From NCBI GenBank assembly GCA_003457135.1, contig DMSQ01000017.1, positions 14,686-78,685 of the forward strand: a DNA stretch of 64,000 nt, in the 5' to 3' direction. This stretch comes from Prolixibacteraceae bacterium. Lineage in GTDB: Bacteria > Bacteroidota > Bacteroidia > Bacteroidales > Prolixibacteraceae. Below are positions 17,429 to 26,569 of this stretch, piece by piece; the first letter of the stretch is position 1; each line of letters opens with the position of its first letter. A program made the position numbers and the translations under genes. The notes below the pieces were generated by a model. That model saw nothing but the letters and a program-made list of their open reading frames with translations, was not told the origin of the DNA and made no database searches.

Positions 17429-18298
17429 ATGATCCGGTCGTCTGAACTTATTATAAATGCTGACGGAAGTATCTTCCATCTGCACCTCAAACCTGAACAA
17501 ATTGCCAATGACATCATTCTGGTCGGTGATCCGGGAAGGGTTAATCTCATTGGCAAACTACTTACCGATATTGAATTTCAGGTGCAGAACCGCGAATTTG
17601 TTTCAATCACCGGGAAATACAACAATCAACGGATTACCATCATCTCAACCGGCATAGGAACTGACAACATTGATATTGTAGTCAACGAACTTGACGCTTT
17701 GGCAAACATTAACCTGCAGACTCGCGAAATCAACCCGGTTCACCGAAAACTGAATTTCGTCCGAATTGGAACTTCAGGTGGATTGCAGGATTTTCTGGGT
17801 GTCAACTCGTTTGTGATTTCAGGAAAAGCGATCGGATTTGACGGTTTGCTGAATTTCTATGCCAACCGTGATTTGGTTTCTGATTTACCTTTTGAGGAAG
17901 CTTTTAAACAACACACCGGCTGGGGCAAACAATTAACATCGCCCTACGTGGTTGATTGTTCCGAAAATTTACTTGTGAGAGTTCATAAGGATGACACTAT
18001 TTTAGGGATTACCATTTCGGCGCCCGGATTTTACGGTCCACAGGGCAGGGTACTTCGTTTACCACTGGCTGATGCCAATCTGAACGAAAAGATTCAATCA
18101 TTCGTGTTTGAAGGACATCAAATCACCAATTTCGAAATGGAATGTTCGGCCATTTACGGATTGTCGAAACTACTTGGCCACGAAGCGCTTACTATCTGCC
18201 TGATAATTGCCAACCGGGTGAAAAAGGAAACAAGCCCGGATTATCGTCAGGCGATGGAGACTTTGATTAAGCTTGTACTTGACCGCCTCACCAGTTAA
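17429..18298 (+). CDS. Nucleoside phosphorylase (uridine phosphorylase-like)
   Basis: A 289-residue PNP/UDP-family enzyme that cleaves a nucleoside with phosphate to base and (deoxy)ribose-1-phosphate. Motifs seen are VGDPGRVNLIGKLL (phosphate-binding Gly-Asp-Pro), STGIGTDNIDIVVNEL, RIGTSGGLQ, and FEMECSAIYGLSKLLGHEAL with the substrate-binding Glu of the NP-1 family. The start at 17429 is chosen because the preceding 30 in-frame residues are unlike the family and overlap the divergent thioesterase start. Bacteroidota often label this protein uridine phosphorylase; substrate choice remains open. Confidence 0.85.
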   Translation: MIRSSELIINADGSIFHLHLKPEQIANDIILVGDPGRVNLIGKLLTDIEFQVQNREFVSITGKYNNQRITIISTGIGTDNIDIVVNELDALANINLQTREINPVHRKLNFVRIGTSGGLQDFLGVNSFVISGKAIGFDGLLNFYANRDLVSDLPFEEAFKQHTGWGKQLTSPYVVDCSENLLVRVHKDDTILGITISAPGFYGPQGRVLRLPLADANLNEKIQSFVFEGHQITNFEMECSAIYGLSKLLGHEALTICLIIANRVKKETSPDYRQAMETLIKLVLDRLTS

Positions 18299-18309
18299 TA
18301 CAATAACCC

Positions 18310-19176
18310 ATGAACGAAAACAAACTGGATTTACTGATTACACTGCTTGACGATCCCGATGATTCAGTCTTTCAACCGGTTTTGGAGGAAATCCTGAAGG
18401 CTGATATTTCTGTAGTTGATCATCTGGAACACATCTGGGAAACCAGTTTGGATGATTTGGTTCAAAAGCGAATCGAGCTAATCATTCAGCAGATACAGTT
18501 TAACGATGCCAAAAAGAGAATAAAAAGTTGGGCCAGTGAGCAAGCCATTGATTTATTTGATGGTTTTTTCCTGATTTCGCGACAGCAGTTTCCCGAATTA
18601 AAACTAAAATCAGTTCAGGTTCAATTGGACAATATCAGGAAAGACATCTGGCTCGAATTCCGAAATTCGTTGACATCACTTGAGAAGATCACCATACTCA
18701 ATCATATTGTTTTTGATCATTACCGGTTTAAAATTGACCGGAAAAATCCGGATTCGCCAAATCTTTGTTATATCAACCGGATTCTGGAATCAAGAAAAGG
18801 AAATCCGGTTTCCTTAACCATTTTATACACTCTGATAGCAAGATCACTCAAACTTCCGGTTCATTATATAGATATTCCGAACGGTCCATTAGTTGGTTAT
18901 TTCGATCAGGCAATAGCCCGTTTGGCTCATGGAGATGATTACGGAAATTCAGTAATCTTTTATATTAATCCATCGAACAAAGGAGCTATTATTGGCCCCA
19001 GGGAAGTTGATTACATCCAGCCTGTCAGAGAAATGACAAATAGGGCAAAACTAACTGAACCATGTGCTGACCGGATTATAATTAAACGGTTACTTGAAAA
19101 ACTCATTTTTGCTTATAGCCAGGCTGGCGCTACTGACAAGGTTTCTGATCTGAGCAAAATTGCAGGAATACTATAA
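18310..19176 (+). CDS. SirB1/transglutaminase-like family protein
   Basis: A 288-residue soluble protein of the Transglut_core2 (SirB1) family. The key block is CYINRILESRKGNPVSLTIL followed by YTLIARSLKLPVHYIDIP, as in E. coli SirB1; a His/Asp-like site follows in PNGPLVGYFDQA. The N-terminal 110 residues are helical (HEAT-like, DDPDDSVFQPVLEEIL). It lacks the longer TPR tail. Its function is not established in any organism to my knowledge. It begins 11 bases after the nucleoside phosphorylase stop, so it probably shares that transcript. Confidence 0.8.
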   Translation: MNENKLDLLITLLDDPDDSVFQPVLEEILKADISVVDHLEHIWETSLDDLVQKRIELIIQQIQFNDAKKRIKSWASEQAIDLFDGFFLISRQQFPELKLKSVQVQLDNIRKDIWLEFRNSLTSLEKITILNHIVFDHYRFKIDRKNPDSPNLCYINRILESRKGNPVSLTILYTLIARSLKLPVHYIDIPNGPLVGYFDQAIARLAHGDDYGNSVIFYINPSNKGAIIGPREVDYIQPVREMTNRAKLTEPCADRIIIKRLLEKLIFAYSQAGATDKVSDLSKIAGIL

Positions 19177-19221
19177 ACTAAATTCGTTCAACAAAAACAT
19201 TCTCATAATTCTGACTGAAAC

Positions 19222-19956
19222 ATGAAACTAAAAGTATTCCATAAATTTTCGTACGGATTGTACATTATCGCCTCAGAGCACCTGGGTAAAAAAGCCGGAT
19301 ACATTGCTAATACAACTTTTCAGGTTACATCGGAACCGCCTCAACTGGCCATTTCCTGTCACAAAAACAATCAAACTGCAGAAGTAATACTCAGTTCAGG
19401 CGTCTTTTCAGTATCCGTTCTGAAGAAAGAAGTTAATATGAAAATCATTGGCGACTTTGGATTTATGTCGTCCGGTGATATTGACAAATTTGCTGGTATC
19501 AAATCCATCAAAGGGCAATCCGGCGCACCAATTGTCGTTGACAACTCGGTGGCCTGGTTCGATTGTAAAGTGATGAAATCTATTGATTTGGGAACGCATT
19601 ACCTGATTATAGGAGAAGTACTTGATTCAGACGAAATCGCCGATGAAGATCCACTGACATACCAGCACTACCGCGAAAAATACAAAATGTATTCGCCCAA
19701 AAATTCACCAACCTACATCGAAAAATCAAAGCTGGAGGCTGAACTAATTCCTGTTTCTGAACAAGCGGATGAACCGGAACATGTGCACATTTTTAATGGA
19801 GAAAGCTATGTGTGTGTGATCTGTGGATACACTTACAATCCGGAAGAAGGCGATCCATCCATTGGAATTCCTCCCGGAACCCGCTTCGAAGATTTACCTG
19901 AAGATTACAAATGCCCCGTCTGTAACGCCTCGAAAGAGTACTTTAAGAAAGTCTAG
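19222..19956 (+). CDS. Flavin reductase-like protein fused to rubredoxin
   Basis: A 244-residue fusion. Residues 1-160 are an FMN-binding split-barrel (flavoredoxin/flavin reductase type: GYIANTTFQVTSEPPQLAIS and HYLIIGEV). Residues 190-244 are a complete rubredoxin with both iron knuckles, CVICGYTYNPEEGDP and YKCPVCNASKEYF. This order is that of the high-molecular-weight rubredoxins of anaerobes, which pass electrons from NAD(P)H to oxygen- or peroxide-reducing flavodiiron proteins. That partner is not in the window. It suggests an anaerobic or microaerobic lifestyle with oxygen defence. Confidence 0.9.
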   Translation: MKLKVFHKFSYGLYIIASEHLGKKAGYIANTTFQVTSEPPQLAISCHKNNQTAEVILSSGVFSVSVLKKEVNMKIIGDFGFMSSGDIDKFAGIKSIKGQSGAPIVVDNSVAWFDCKVMKSIDLGTHYLIIGEVLDSDEIADEDPLTYQHYREKYKMYSPKNSPTYIEKSKLEAELIPVSEQADEPEHVHIFNGESYVCVICGYTYNPEEGDPSIGIPPGTRFEDLPEDYKCPVCNASKEYFKKV

Positions 19957-20061
19957 AAAGAGTGGTCAGTGATCAGTCTCAGTTATCAGAGTAATTCCCG
20001 GTCATTTGCTTCGCGTCATTCATAGTCATTTTATTGCAGACTCAAAATGCTTGTGTTACAA

Positions 20062-20097
20062 CAAATGACTACCAATGACCAAATGACTACCAATGAC
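20062..20097. repeat. Two tandem 18-base units
   Basis: CAAATGACTACCAATGAC occurs twice head-to-tail (20062-20079 and 20080-20097). Just upstream, GGTCATTTG and GTCATTCATAGTCATT carry the same sequence in the opposite sense, so the gap before aguB can fold back on itself. Confidence 0.7.
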
Positions 20098-20147
20098 CTA
20101 TTTTTCAATCATTTCATTATTTTTGCTATCCAAACAATAGAAGTACC

Positions 20148-21035
20148 ATGGAAAACAAGAACTACAACATCGCTTTGATCCAGATTTCATTGGATGCAAC
20201 TCCTGAAGTGAACCTGAAGAAGTGCCTGGAATGGATCAGAAAAGCCGCGGAACAAGGTGCGAATGTGGTCTGTTTACCCGAATTATACAGTTCGTTCTAC
20301 TTTTGCCAGAGTGAAAATCACGATTATTTTAATTTGGCCGAACCACTTCATAACGATTCTTACCAGTCGTTCAGTGCTTTGGCCGCAGAAATGGAAGTTG
20401 TCCTGATTGTTCCTTTCTTCGAACGCCGCGCATCAGGGTTGTATCATAATTCAGCTTACATCATTGATGCCGACGGATCGGAAGCAGGATTGTACCGCAA
20501 AATGCATATTCCAGACGATCCGGGCTACTACGAAAAATTTTATTTCACTCCCGGCGATATCGGATTTAAATCTTTTAACACCAAAGTTGGTAAAATCGGA
20601 ACTTTGATTTGCTGGGACCAGTGGTATCCTGAAGGAGCGCGGATTACAGCCCTGCAGGGAGCCGAAGTGCTCTTCTACCCCACTGCCATTGGCTGGCACT
20701 TAACCGAAAAAGAACAATATGGTAAAAAACAATACGAAGCCTGGCAAATTGTTCAGCGTGGACATGCCGTCGCCAACGGGATTTTTGTTGCCGCTTGCAA
20801 CCGCGTAGGTTTCGAGAAACCGGTTGAATCATCGGCTGGCATCGAATTCTGGGGAGCTTCGTTTATTGCCGGGCCACAGGGCGAAATTCTGGCACAAGCC
20901 TCACACGATCAGGAAGAAATCATCATGGCCGAAGTTGATCTGGCCCTGATGGAAGATGTACGCCGCAACTGGCCTTTCCTGCGCGACCGGAGGATTGATG
21001 CTTATGGAGACATTACCAAGAGGTTTATTGATTAA
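20148..21035 (+). CDS. aguB: N-carbamoylputrescine amidohydrolase
   Basis: Nitrilase-superfamily enzyme that hydrolyses N-carbamoylputrescine to putrescine, CO2 and ammonia, the last step of the agmatine route. The 295 residues show the Glu-Lys-Cys triad: Glu in CLPELYSSFY, Lys in LYRKMHIPDD and Cys in GTLICWDQWYPEGARI. The phrase CWDQWYPE and the long insert WHLTEKEQYGKKQYEAW are typical of AguB rather than other nitrilases. Agmatine deiminase, its metabolic partner, is encoded 2.9 kb downstream on the same strand, which strengthens the assignment. Confidence 0.92.
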   Translation: MENKNYNIALIQISLDATPEVNLKKCLEWIRKAAEQGANVVCLPELYSSFYFCQSENHDYFNLAEPLHNDSYQSFSALAAEMEVVLIVPFFERRASGLYHNSAYIIDADGSEAGLYRKMHIPDDPGYYEKFYFTPGDIGFKSFNTKVGKIGTLICWDQWYPEGARITALQGAEVLFYPTAIGWHLTEKEQYGKKQYEAWQIVQRGHAVANGIFVAACNRVGFEKPVESSAGIEFWGASFIAGPQGEILAQASHDQEEIIMAEVDLALMEDVRRNWPFLRDRRIDAYGDITKRFID

Positions 21036-21052
21036 ACAAATAATATAAGACA

Positions 21053-21715
21053 ATGAAAAACATCATCATATTTGGCGAAAATGTTCCCGGGTATAATATT
21101 TTGGTTTTGAACGAGCGGGAAGTCAGAGCCGCCGCGGGTATCCTGTTTCTGTTTACTTATACGGCTCTCCTTTTAATAATTTTCAAAGGCTATTTTCCTT
21201 TCATCAAGTATGTGATCACCGGGTTTCTGACTGACTTTATTATCAGGGTGTTCATTAATCCAAAATACGCCCCTACCCTTATTTTAGGCAGGCTGATCGT
21301 GAAAAATCAAACTCCTGAATATGTTGGGGCAGCGCAGAAAAAATTTGCCTGGATCATTGGAGTTGTTCTGGCTGCCACCATGTTTATCCTGATGGTAATT
21401 GTCAATTCGTACAGCCCGATAACTGGCATTGTCTGCCTCATTTGTCTCATTTTTTTGTTTTTCGAGTCAGTATTTGGCATTTGCCTGGGGTGTAAATTTT
21501 ATACCTTGTTTTACAAGGAAAAAGCCCAATACTGCCCGGGCGAGATTTGCGAATTGAAAGATCGCCAGCCCATTCAAAAAATTTCAGGTTCCCAACTACT
21601 TATTCTTCTAGGTTTTATCGTTCTCATGGTTCTGTTGGTCGTATTCTTCCACGAAATATTTGGCATCAGGCCGTTTGACTTATTTGGTCTGGAAAGCCAT
21701 GCAGCGGCAAAGTAA
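21053..21715 (+). CDS. DUF4395 membrane protein
   Basis: A 220-residue membrane protein with four to five hydrophobic helices, matching the DUF4395 pattern: an N-terminal N-E-R-E-V-R-A-A segment, RVFINPKYAPTLILGRLIV, GAAQKKFAWIIGVVLA and the Cys-containing CLGCKFYTLFYKEK. Function unknown; the two Cys near residue 145 and two more in YCPGEICE suggest a redox or metal site. It follows aguB by 17 bases and may be cotranscribed with it. Confidence 0.75.
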   Translation: MKNIIIFGENVPGYNILVLNEREVRAAAGILFLFTYTALLLIIFKGYFPFIKYVITGFLTDFIIRVFINPKYAPTLILGRLIVKNQTPEYVGAAQKKFAWIIGVVLAATMFILMVIVNSYSPITGIVCLICLIFLFFESVFGICLGCKFYTLFYKEKAQYCPGEICELKDRQPIQKISGSQLLILLGFIVLMVLLVVFFHEIFGIRPFDLFGLESHAAAK

Positions 21716-21759
21716 TTCCTGAAAATGAGAAAAATTAGAAAATATTTATACACCAATCC

Positions 21760-22038
21760 ATGTACTACATCCTTTTTTACAAGACAGTTGAAAACTACAT
21801 CGAACGTCGGGCTCCATTCCGCGAAGAACATTTGAATCTTGCACAACAAGCCCATCAAATTGGTTCGCTGATTCTGGGTGGTGCATTAGCCGATCCGGCT
21901 GACGGCGCCCTGCTGGTTTTCAAAGGCGACAGCCCAAAAGTAGCTGAAGATTTTGTCAATCGTGATCCGTATGTGAAAAACGGATTAATCACCGAATGGC
22001 ATGTTCGCACCTGGAATGTGGTTGTAGGAAACGAATAA
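21760..22038 (+). CDS. YciI family protein
   Basis: A 92-residue ferredoxin-like fold protein. It begins MYYILFYKTVENYIERR and has the family His in REEHLNLAQQAHQIGSLILG and the FVNRDPYVKNGLITEWHVRTW region. YciI proteins are small putative enzymes related to muconolactone isomerase; the family's His/Asp site seems present, but no reaction is established. It sits between DUF4395 and the UroD-family gene, with short spacers. Confidence 0.82.
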   Translation: MYYILFYKTVENYIERRAPFREEHLNLAQQAHQIGSLILGGALADPADGALLVFKGDSPKVAEDFVNRDPYVKNGLITEWHVRTWNVVVGNE

Positions 22039-22052
22039 AATTTCCATTTTAT

Positions 22053-23114
22053 ATGAAAAACGAGACATTTATTCCCGATTACAACCATATTCTTCAAGTC
22101 GTTTATAATCAAAAGCCCAAACGATTGCCTCTTTATGAACATCATATTGATGTACCTTTCATATCAAAGGCACTGAACAATGAAATTGTTTTACACGGGA
22201 ATAAAGCTCAGGATTTCGAAGCATATTATAAAAAAATCATCCACTTTTGGAGTGATATGACTTATGACGCTTTTGATTTTGAAGCAGCGATCTGTGATAT
22301 CTTTCCCGGGCATGGGGCCATTATGGGCGGTATGCCGGGCCCCATACAAACCAGGGATGATTTCAACAAATATCCTTTTGATGAACTTCCTGCAATCTTT
22401 TGGGACACATACACTCCTCATTTAGATGCGCTTAGGGCGGTGCTTCCGCCAGGTATGAAAGCGTACGGAGGTTGTGGATATGGTATTTTTGAGTCGAGCC
22501 AGGATTTGGTTGGTTTTGAGCCGCTGTGTTTAATGCAATACCTCAATCCTGAGCTGTTTACCGACTTATTCAAAAAAATAGGAGATTTATACGTTACACT
22601 TTGGTCAAAAATGATTGCTGACTATTCTGATATTTTTGTTTTTTTCAGAATGGGCGACGATTTGGGATATAAAAGTTCAACCATGCTATCTCCGGATACG
22701 ATCAAAACCTACATTCTTCCTCAGTACAAAAGGGTGATAGATTTAGTTCATGCGGCCGACAAAAAGTTTTTATTGCACAGTTGCGGATGTATCTTTGATG
22801 TGATGGATGAACTCATTGGATTAGGGATAGATGCCAAACATTCCAATGAAGATCAGATTGCAACTTTTGATAAATGGATTGATTTATATAACGACAAAAT
22901 AGGATTATTTGGCGGAATTGATGTCAATACCTTATGCTTTAAGAAATATGAAGATATCTATAGGGAAGTTTTGGAAAAAGGGACTGAGTACAGAAATAAA
23001 GCCAAAGGATATGGTCTCGGATCCGGAAATTCAATTCCCGAATATATACCAACTGAGGGTTTTCTTGCCATGATTGATGCAACAAAAGAAATAAGGAGAC
23101 GCGAGACAAGATGA
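22053..23114 (+). CDS. Uroporphyrinogen decarboxylase-family protein (methyltransferase-like)
   Basis: A 353-residue TIM-barrel protein of the UroD/MtaA/CmuA superfamily. The start at 22053 avoids overlap with YciI and places MKNETFIPDY before the first helix. The block LLHSCGCIFDVMDELIGLGI matches the HxC zinc-ligand region of corrinoid-dependent methyltransferases, and GGIDVNTL the later strand. It lacks the conserved N-terminal Arg motif of true HemE, so haem synthesis is unlikely; a methyltransferase role is inferred. No corrinoid protein is nearby. Such stand-alone UroD-like genes are often found with sugar or aromatic catabolism in Bacteroidota. Confidence 0.78.
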   Translation: MKNETFIPDYNHILQVVYNQKPKRLPLYEHHIDVPFISKALNNEIVLHGNKAQDFEAYYKKIIHFWSDMTYDAFDFEAAICDIFPGHGAIMGGMPGPIQTRDDFNKYPFDELPAIFWDTYTPHLDALRAVLPPGMKAYGGCGYGIFESSQDLVGFEPLCLMQYLNPELFTDLFKKIGDLYVTLWSKMIADYSDIFVFFRMGDDLGYKSSTMLSPDTIKTYILPQYKRVIDLVHAADKKFLLHSCGCIFDVMDELIGLGIDAKHSNEDQIATFDKWIDLYNDKIGLFGGIDVNTLCFKKYEDIYREVLEKGTEYRNKAKGYGLGSGNSIPEYIPTEGFLAMIDATKEIRRRETR

Positions 23115-23202
23115 ATGTTCTGTTTAAATGTTAGCGTATTTTGAAAGCAGGACTCTTAATGACGTTGTTATATATATCTGGATAATTTAGTATTTTTGAT
23201 TA

Positions 23203-23604
23203 ATGGAAAATGAAAAGTTTGATTTGGAGAAAATTTTTAAACACTGGATTGCCACGTCTGACAAGGATTATAAAACAATGATTCATCTTTTCGAAGTAAA
23301 AGATTATCATTGGTCATTGTTTATTGGTCACATCGTAATTGAAAGATTGCTAAAAGCCATGGTCGTCAAAATAACTGGAGAACATGCTCCCTTTACTCAC
23401 GATTTAAGGCGACTTGCAAAGCTTTCAAAAATAGAATTTCAAAGTGACCAAATAGGTTGGCTTGATACCATAACTACTTTTAACTTGAATGCACGCTACG
23501 ATAGTTATAAACAAGCATTTTATGAAAAATGCACACAGGAATTTACAGCAGAATGGATTTCGAATATTAAAGAACTTAGATCATGGATAAAGCAGATGCT
23601 ATAA
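23203..23604 (+). CDS. HEPN-domain protein, putative toxin of a HEPN/MNT pair
   Basis: A 133-residue helical protein of the HEPN type (PF05168-like). It starts with FKHWIATSDKDYKTMIHLFEVKDY and WSLFIGHIVIERLLKAM, then HAPFTHDLRRLAKLS and FNLNARYDSYKQ, the latter near the polar residues that form the RNase site in HEPN toxins (R with a downstream aromatic or His). It overlaps the nucleotidyltransferase gene by 22 bases, which is the classic HepT-MntA arrangement with the HEPN gene first. Whether it is an active RNase is not shown by sequence alone. Confidence 0.85.
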   Translation: MENEKFDLEKIFKHWIATSDKDYKTMIHLFEVKDYHWSLFIGHIVIERLLKAMVVKITGEHAPFTHDLRRLAKLSKIEFQSDQIGWLDTITTFNLNARYDSYKQAFYEKCTQEFTAEWISNIKELRSWIKQML

Positions 23605-23900
23605 AAATTGCAGAACGATATATCTCTCTGGTTAGTCAGAAGTATAAGATTGAAAATGTCATCTTATTTGGATCATTTGCTAAGGGTACAAATCAAATTG
23701 ATAGCGATATCGATTTAGCAATTATTTTTAAATCAATCGATGATATCATTGATTTGCAGATAGACCTGATGAAAATGAGAACTGACGATGACCTTTTAAT
23801 CGAACCACATCCGTTCAGAGTAATTGATTTTCAAATTTCTAATCCTGTTGTATCTGAAATATTGAAAACCGGAATTGAAATAGTAAATTACGCGGCCTGA
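23583..23900 (+). CDS. Minimal nucleotidyltransferase (MNT), putative antitoxin
   Basis: A 105-residue MNT-type enzyme. The signature GSFAKGTNQIDSDIDLAII contains the Gly-Ser and the two metal-binding Asp residues of the DNA polymerase beta-like fold. In studied HepT/MntA systems the MNT protein transfers AMP to the HEPN toxin and silences it; that function is inferred here from the arrangement. The third acidic residue would be in HPFRVIDFQ. It is translationally coupled to the upstream HEPN gene. The next gene, aguA, starts 24 bases later. Confidence 0.87.
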   Translation: MDKADAIKIAERYISLVSQKYKIENVILFGSFAKGTNQIDSDIDLAIIFKSIDDIIDLQIDLMKMRTDDDLLIEPHPFRVIDFQISNPVVSEILKTGIEIVNYAA

Positions 23901-23924
23901 AGTACTCATAATCACAGAAGCCCC

Positions 23925-24968
23925 ATGACCATCATATCCCGACGATTCCCTGCAGAGTGGGAAAAACATCAGGCAACACTTTTATCATTTCCTTCAGAAG
24001 GCCGCGACTGGCCCGGAAAGTACCATGCAATCAAATGGGCATTTGTTGAAATCATTAAAAAAATCACCACTTACGAACCTGTTATTCTGGTCGTAAAATC
24101 GGACGAACTACGCGAAAAAGTGGTATTAATGCTCAAACAGGCACATATAGATTTGTCTCAGGTAAGCTACATCATTCAGGACACCAACCGAAACTGGATG
24201 CGTGATTCGGGACCAGCCATTGTAAAAACCGCTGACGGAGGCCTCGAAGCCATTCAATTTGGATTTACCGGATGGGCCAAATACAAAAACCATCGGAAAG
24301 ACCAGGATATTCCTGCAGCAGTAGCCAATCATCTTGGATTACCAATCATACCTGTCATTTACAAAAACAAACTGGTGGTGCTCGAAGGCGGCTCCATTGA
24401 TGTGAACGGTTGCGGAACGCTGATAACTACCGAAGAATGTTTAATGGACCCGGTTAAACAGATACGCAATAAAGGTTTCAGGAAAGAAGATTACGAAAAT
24501 GTATTTCGCGAATATCTGGGTGTAACCAACACGATCTGGTTGGGCGCAGGCATCGAAGGCGATGATACTCACGGACATGTGGATGACATTTGCCGGTTTG
24601 TAAACAGAAATACGGTTGTTGCCGTTCAGGAACCAGATACAAACGATCCCAATCACAACAAACTGGAAGCTAACCTGGAAATTTTGCGAAATGCGAAACT
24701 CGAAAACGGCGAAAAACTGATTGTGGTAACCATGCCAATGCCCGGTCGGCTCGACTTCGAAGACCTGCGCCTTCCGGCAAGTTATGTGAATTTTTTAATG
24801 ACCAACGGATGTGTTCTGATGCCAACATTCAATGATAAAAACGATTATAAAGCTCTTGGAATTCTAACCGATTTATTTCCTGACCGCGACATAATCGGCA
24901 TCAGCGCGGTTGATCTGGTCTGGGGATTGGGGACCCTGCATTGTTTAAGCCACGAAATTGCAGAGTAA
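23925..24968 (+). CDS. aguA: Agmatine deiminase
   Basis: A 347-residue guanidino-group-modifying enzyme converting agmatine to N-carbamoylputrescine and ammonia. Diagnostic motifs are NRNWMRDSGPAIV, VLEGGSIDVNGCGTL, DDTHGHVDDICRFV with the catalytic His, and the catalytic Cys in LGTLHCLSHE close to the C-terminus. Together with aguB at 20148 it makes a complete agmatine-to-putrescine route. In many genomes the two are adjacent; here five other genes lie between them. Start ATG at 23925; no Shine-Dalgarno is visible. Confidence 0.93.
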   Translation: MTIISRRFPAEWEKHQATLLSFPSEGRDWPGKYHAIKWAFVEIIKKITTYEPVILVVKSDELREKVVLMLKQAHIDLSQVSYIIQDTNRNWMRDSGPAIVKTADGGLEAIQFGFTGWAKYKNHRKDQDIPAAVANHLGLPIIPVIYKNKLVVLEGGSIDVNGCGTLITTEECLMDPVKQIRNKGFRKEDYENVFREYLGVTNTIWLGAGIEGDDTHGHVDDICRFVNRNTVVAVQEPDTNDPNHNKLEANLEILRNAKLENGEKLIVVTMPMPGRLDFEDLRLPASYVNFLMTNGCVLMPTFNDKNDYKALGILTDLFPDRDIIGISAVDLVWGLGTLHCLSHEIAE

Positions 24969-25140
24969 TTTACGTGTTCTTGCTTTTTAACTTTTGAGGA
25001 TTCTGTCTGCAATCAAACTGCGATTTCATCCTTTAAAGTCTTTGCACTTTTTACCTTATTATTTTTTACATCTTCAAATGTTCGACTTTGTATAAATGAG
25101 AAAATCAATCCTTCAATAATTCAATCCATCAGTCCTTCAA

Positions 25141-26448
25141 TTACGGTTGCTCTTTATTTTTTCTCAGCAGTTTCATAACCAGATATATCGCACTCAAAAT
25201 CGCAACAAAGATAGCGATACCGATTATTTCATTGGTTGTCAGCTTGGAAAGTACCCAAAGTATAATCAGGATTGAAATCACAGGTACAGTATAACCGCCC
25301 CAAACCCTGAATGTGCCGGATTCAGCTTTTCCCTTGATCCGCAATTTGATAACAGACATTGCAACCCCAAAATAAATGAGTAAAACTGAAGCGCTTGATA
25401 GAATGGCAAGTGTTTTAAATTCACCGGTAATGGCAAACAGGCAACCCATTGTGGCATATAAAATAATGGAATAATGTGGAGTGGCATATTTCTTATGAAT
25501 ATTAGCCAAACTTAATGGCAGAATCACCTGATCGCGGGCTGCACTATAAATAACCCTGGGCATGTTTAAGACATCGCCGCTTAAAAATCCAAACATTGAA
25601 ATAGCGGCTCCAACAAGTATTAAAGTCACACCAAAAGGTCCCATCATGTTTTTGGCGACTTCGGCCAAAGGAGCATCCTTAAAAGTCGACAACGATGCAC
25701 CTAAAATACCCTGAGCAACTAGTTGAATCAATACATACAGCAAAATGACAAAAGAAATGCTGATCAGGATTCCCCTCGGAATGGTCTTTTTAGGATTTAT
25801 AACTTCACCTCCGGTATTCAATCCGCTTTCAGCCCCCTGAAAAGCGAAAAAAAGAATAAGTGACATTTTACCCAGATCATTGGTTGACGGCACAGAATCC
25901 CATGCCAGATTTGAAATGGATACTTTTGTTAATCCAATTAGCACTAAAAAGAGCAAGGGGGTCAATTTTGCAATGGTGGTTACAATAACCACGGAAATTC
26001 CCTGTTTCACACCTTTGATATTTACCACGGCCAAACCTCCAAAAATGAAAATAAAAAACAGCGATCTCACAATTTCATTATTAAACACCGGCATAAAATA
26101 GGCCAATGTCCCGGCCAAAGCATTGGCCACCGCCGCATCGGCCATGATGGTTGCACCTAAAATAAAAAAATTGACTGTCAAAAAACCGAAATATTTCCCG
26201 AATGCAACCTCAATGTATGAATAAGCGCCACCCGATTGCGTTAATTTACTGCCTACTTCAGCGAAACAAAGCATAATGAGCATGATCAGAAATCCACAGA
26301 ATAAATAAGCCAGAATACTTGCAGCGCCAAGTCTTTCGGCCACAATAGCAGGAATTACAAAGATTCCGGCGCCCACAATCAGGTTAACGATATTTGCGCT
26401 CAAGCCCAGGACTCCAATTTCTCTCTTTAATCCTTCATTAGTATTCAT
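25141..26448 (-). CDS. APC-family amino-acid permease
   Basis: A 435-residue inner-membrane transporter with about twelve hydrophobic helices. The first helix has NIVNLIVGAGIFVIPAIV, the unwound G-A-G-I-F substrate/sodium site of the APC fold, and helix 6 shows FFAFQGAESGLNTGGEVINPKKTIPRG. It most resembles the YcaM/AdiC-like group of amino-acid/polyamine permeases. The agmatine genes convergent to it raise the possibility of agmatine or putrescine traffic, but the gene order alone does not show that. Confidence 0.87.
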   Translation of the reverse strand: MNTNEGLKREIGVLGLSANIVNLIVGAGIFVIPAIVAERLGAASILAYLFCGFLIMLIMLCFAEVGSKLTQSGGAYSYIEVAFGKYFGFLTVNFFILGATIMADAAVANALAGTLAYFMPVFNNEIVRSLFFIFIFGGLAVVNIKGVKQGISVVIVTTIAKLTPLLFLVLIGLTKVSISNLAWDSVPSTNDLGKMSLILFFAFQGAESGLNTGGEVINPKKTIPRGILISISFVILLYVLIQLVAQGILGASLSTFKDAPLAEVAKNMMGPFGVTLILVGAAISMFGFLSGDVLNMPRVIYSAARDQVILPLSLANIHKKYATPHYSIILYATMGCLFAITGEFKTLAILSSASVLLIYFGVAMSVIKLRIKGKAESGTFRVWGGYTVPVISILIILWVLSKLTTNEIIGIAIFVAILSAIYLVMKLLRKNKEQP

Positions 26449-26569
26449 TTTCCCTTTCTATTTGATTAATTTCTGCTTATGGAAGACAAAACAGAAAGCA
26501 TAAAGAAAATAATAATATGTGATTTTTTGCAGGTGCTGGGGTTACCTTTTCCTGTTTTTGGGAATATAG

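Noticed and set aside
22053..23114. Haem-pathway hemE
   Set aside because: The protein has the HxC zinc-ligand block of methyltransferase-like relatives and lacks the HemE N-terminal signature; no other haem genes are near.
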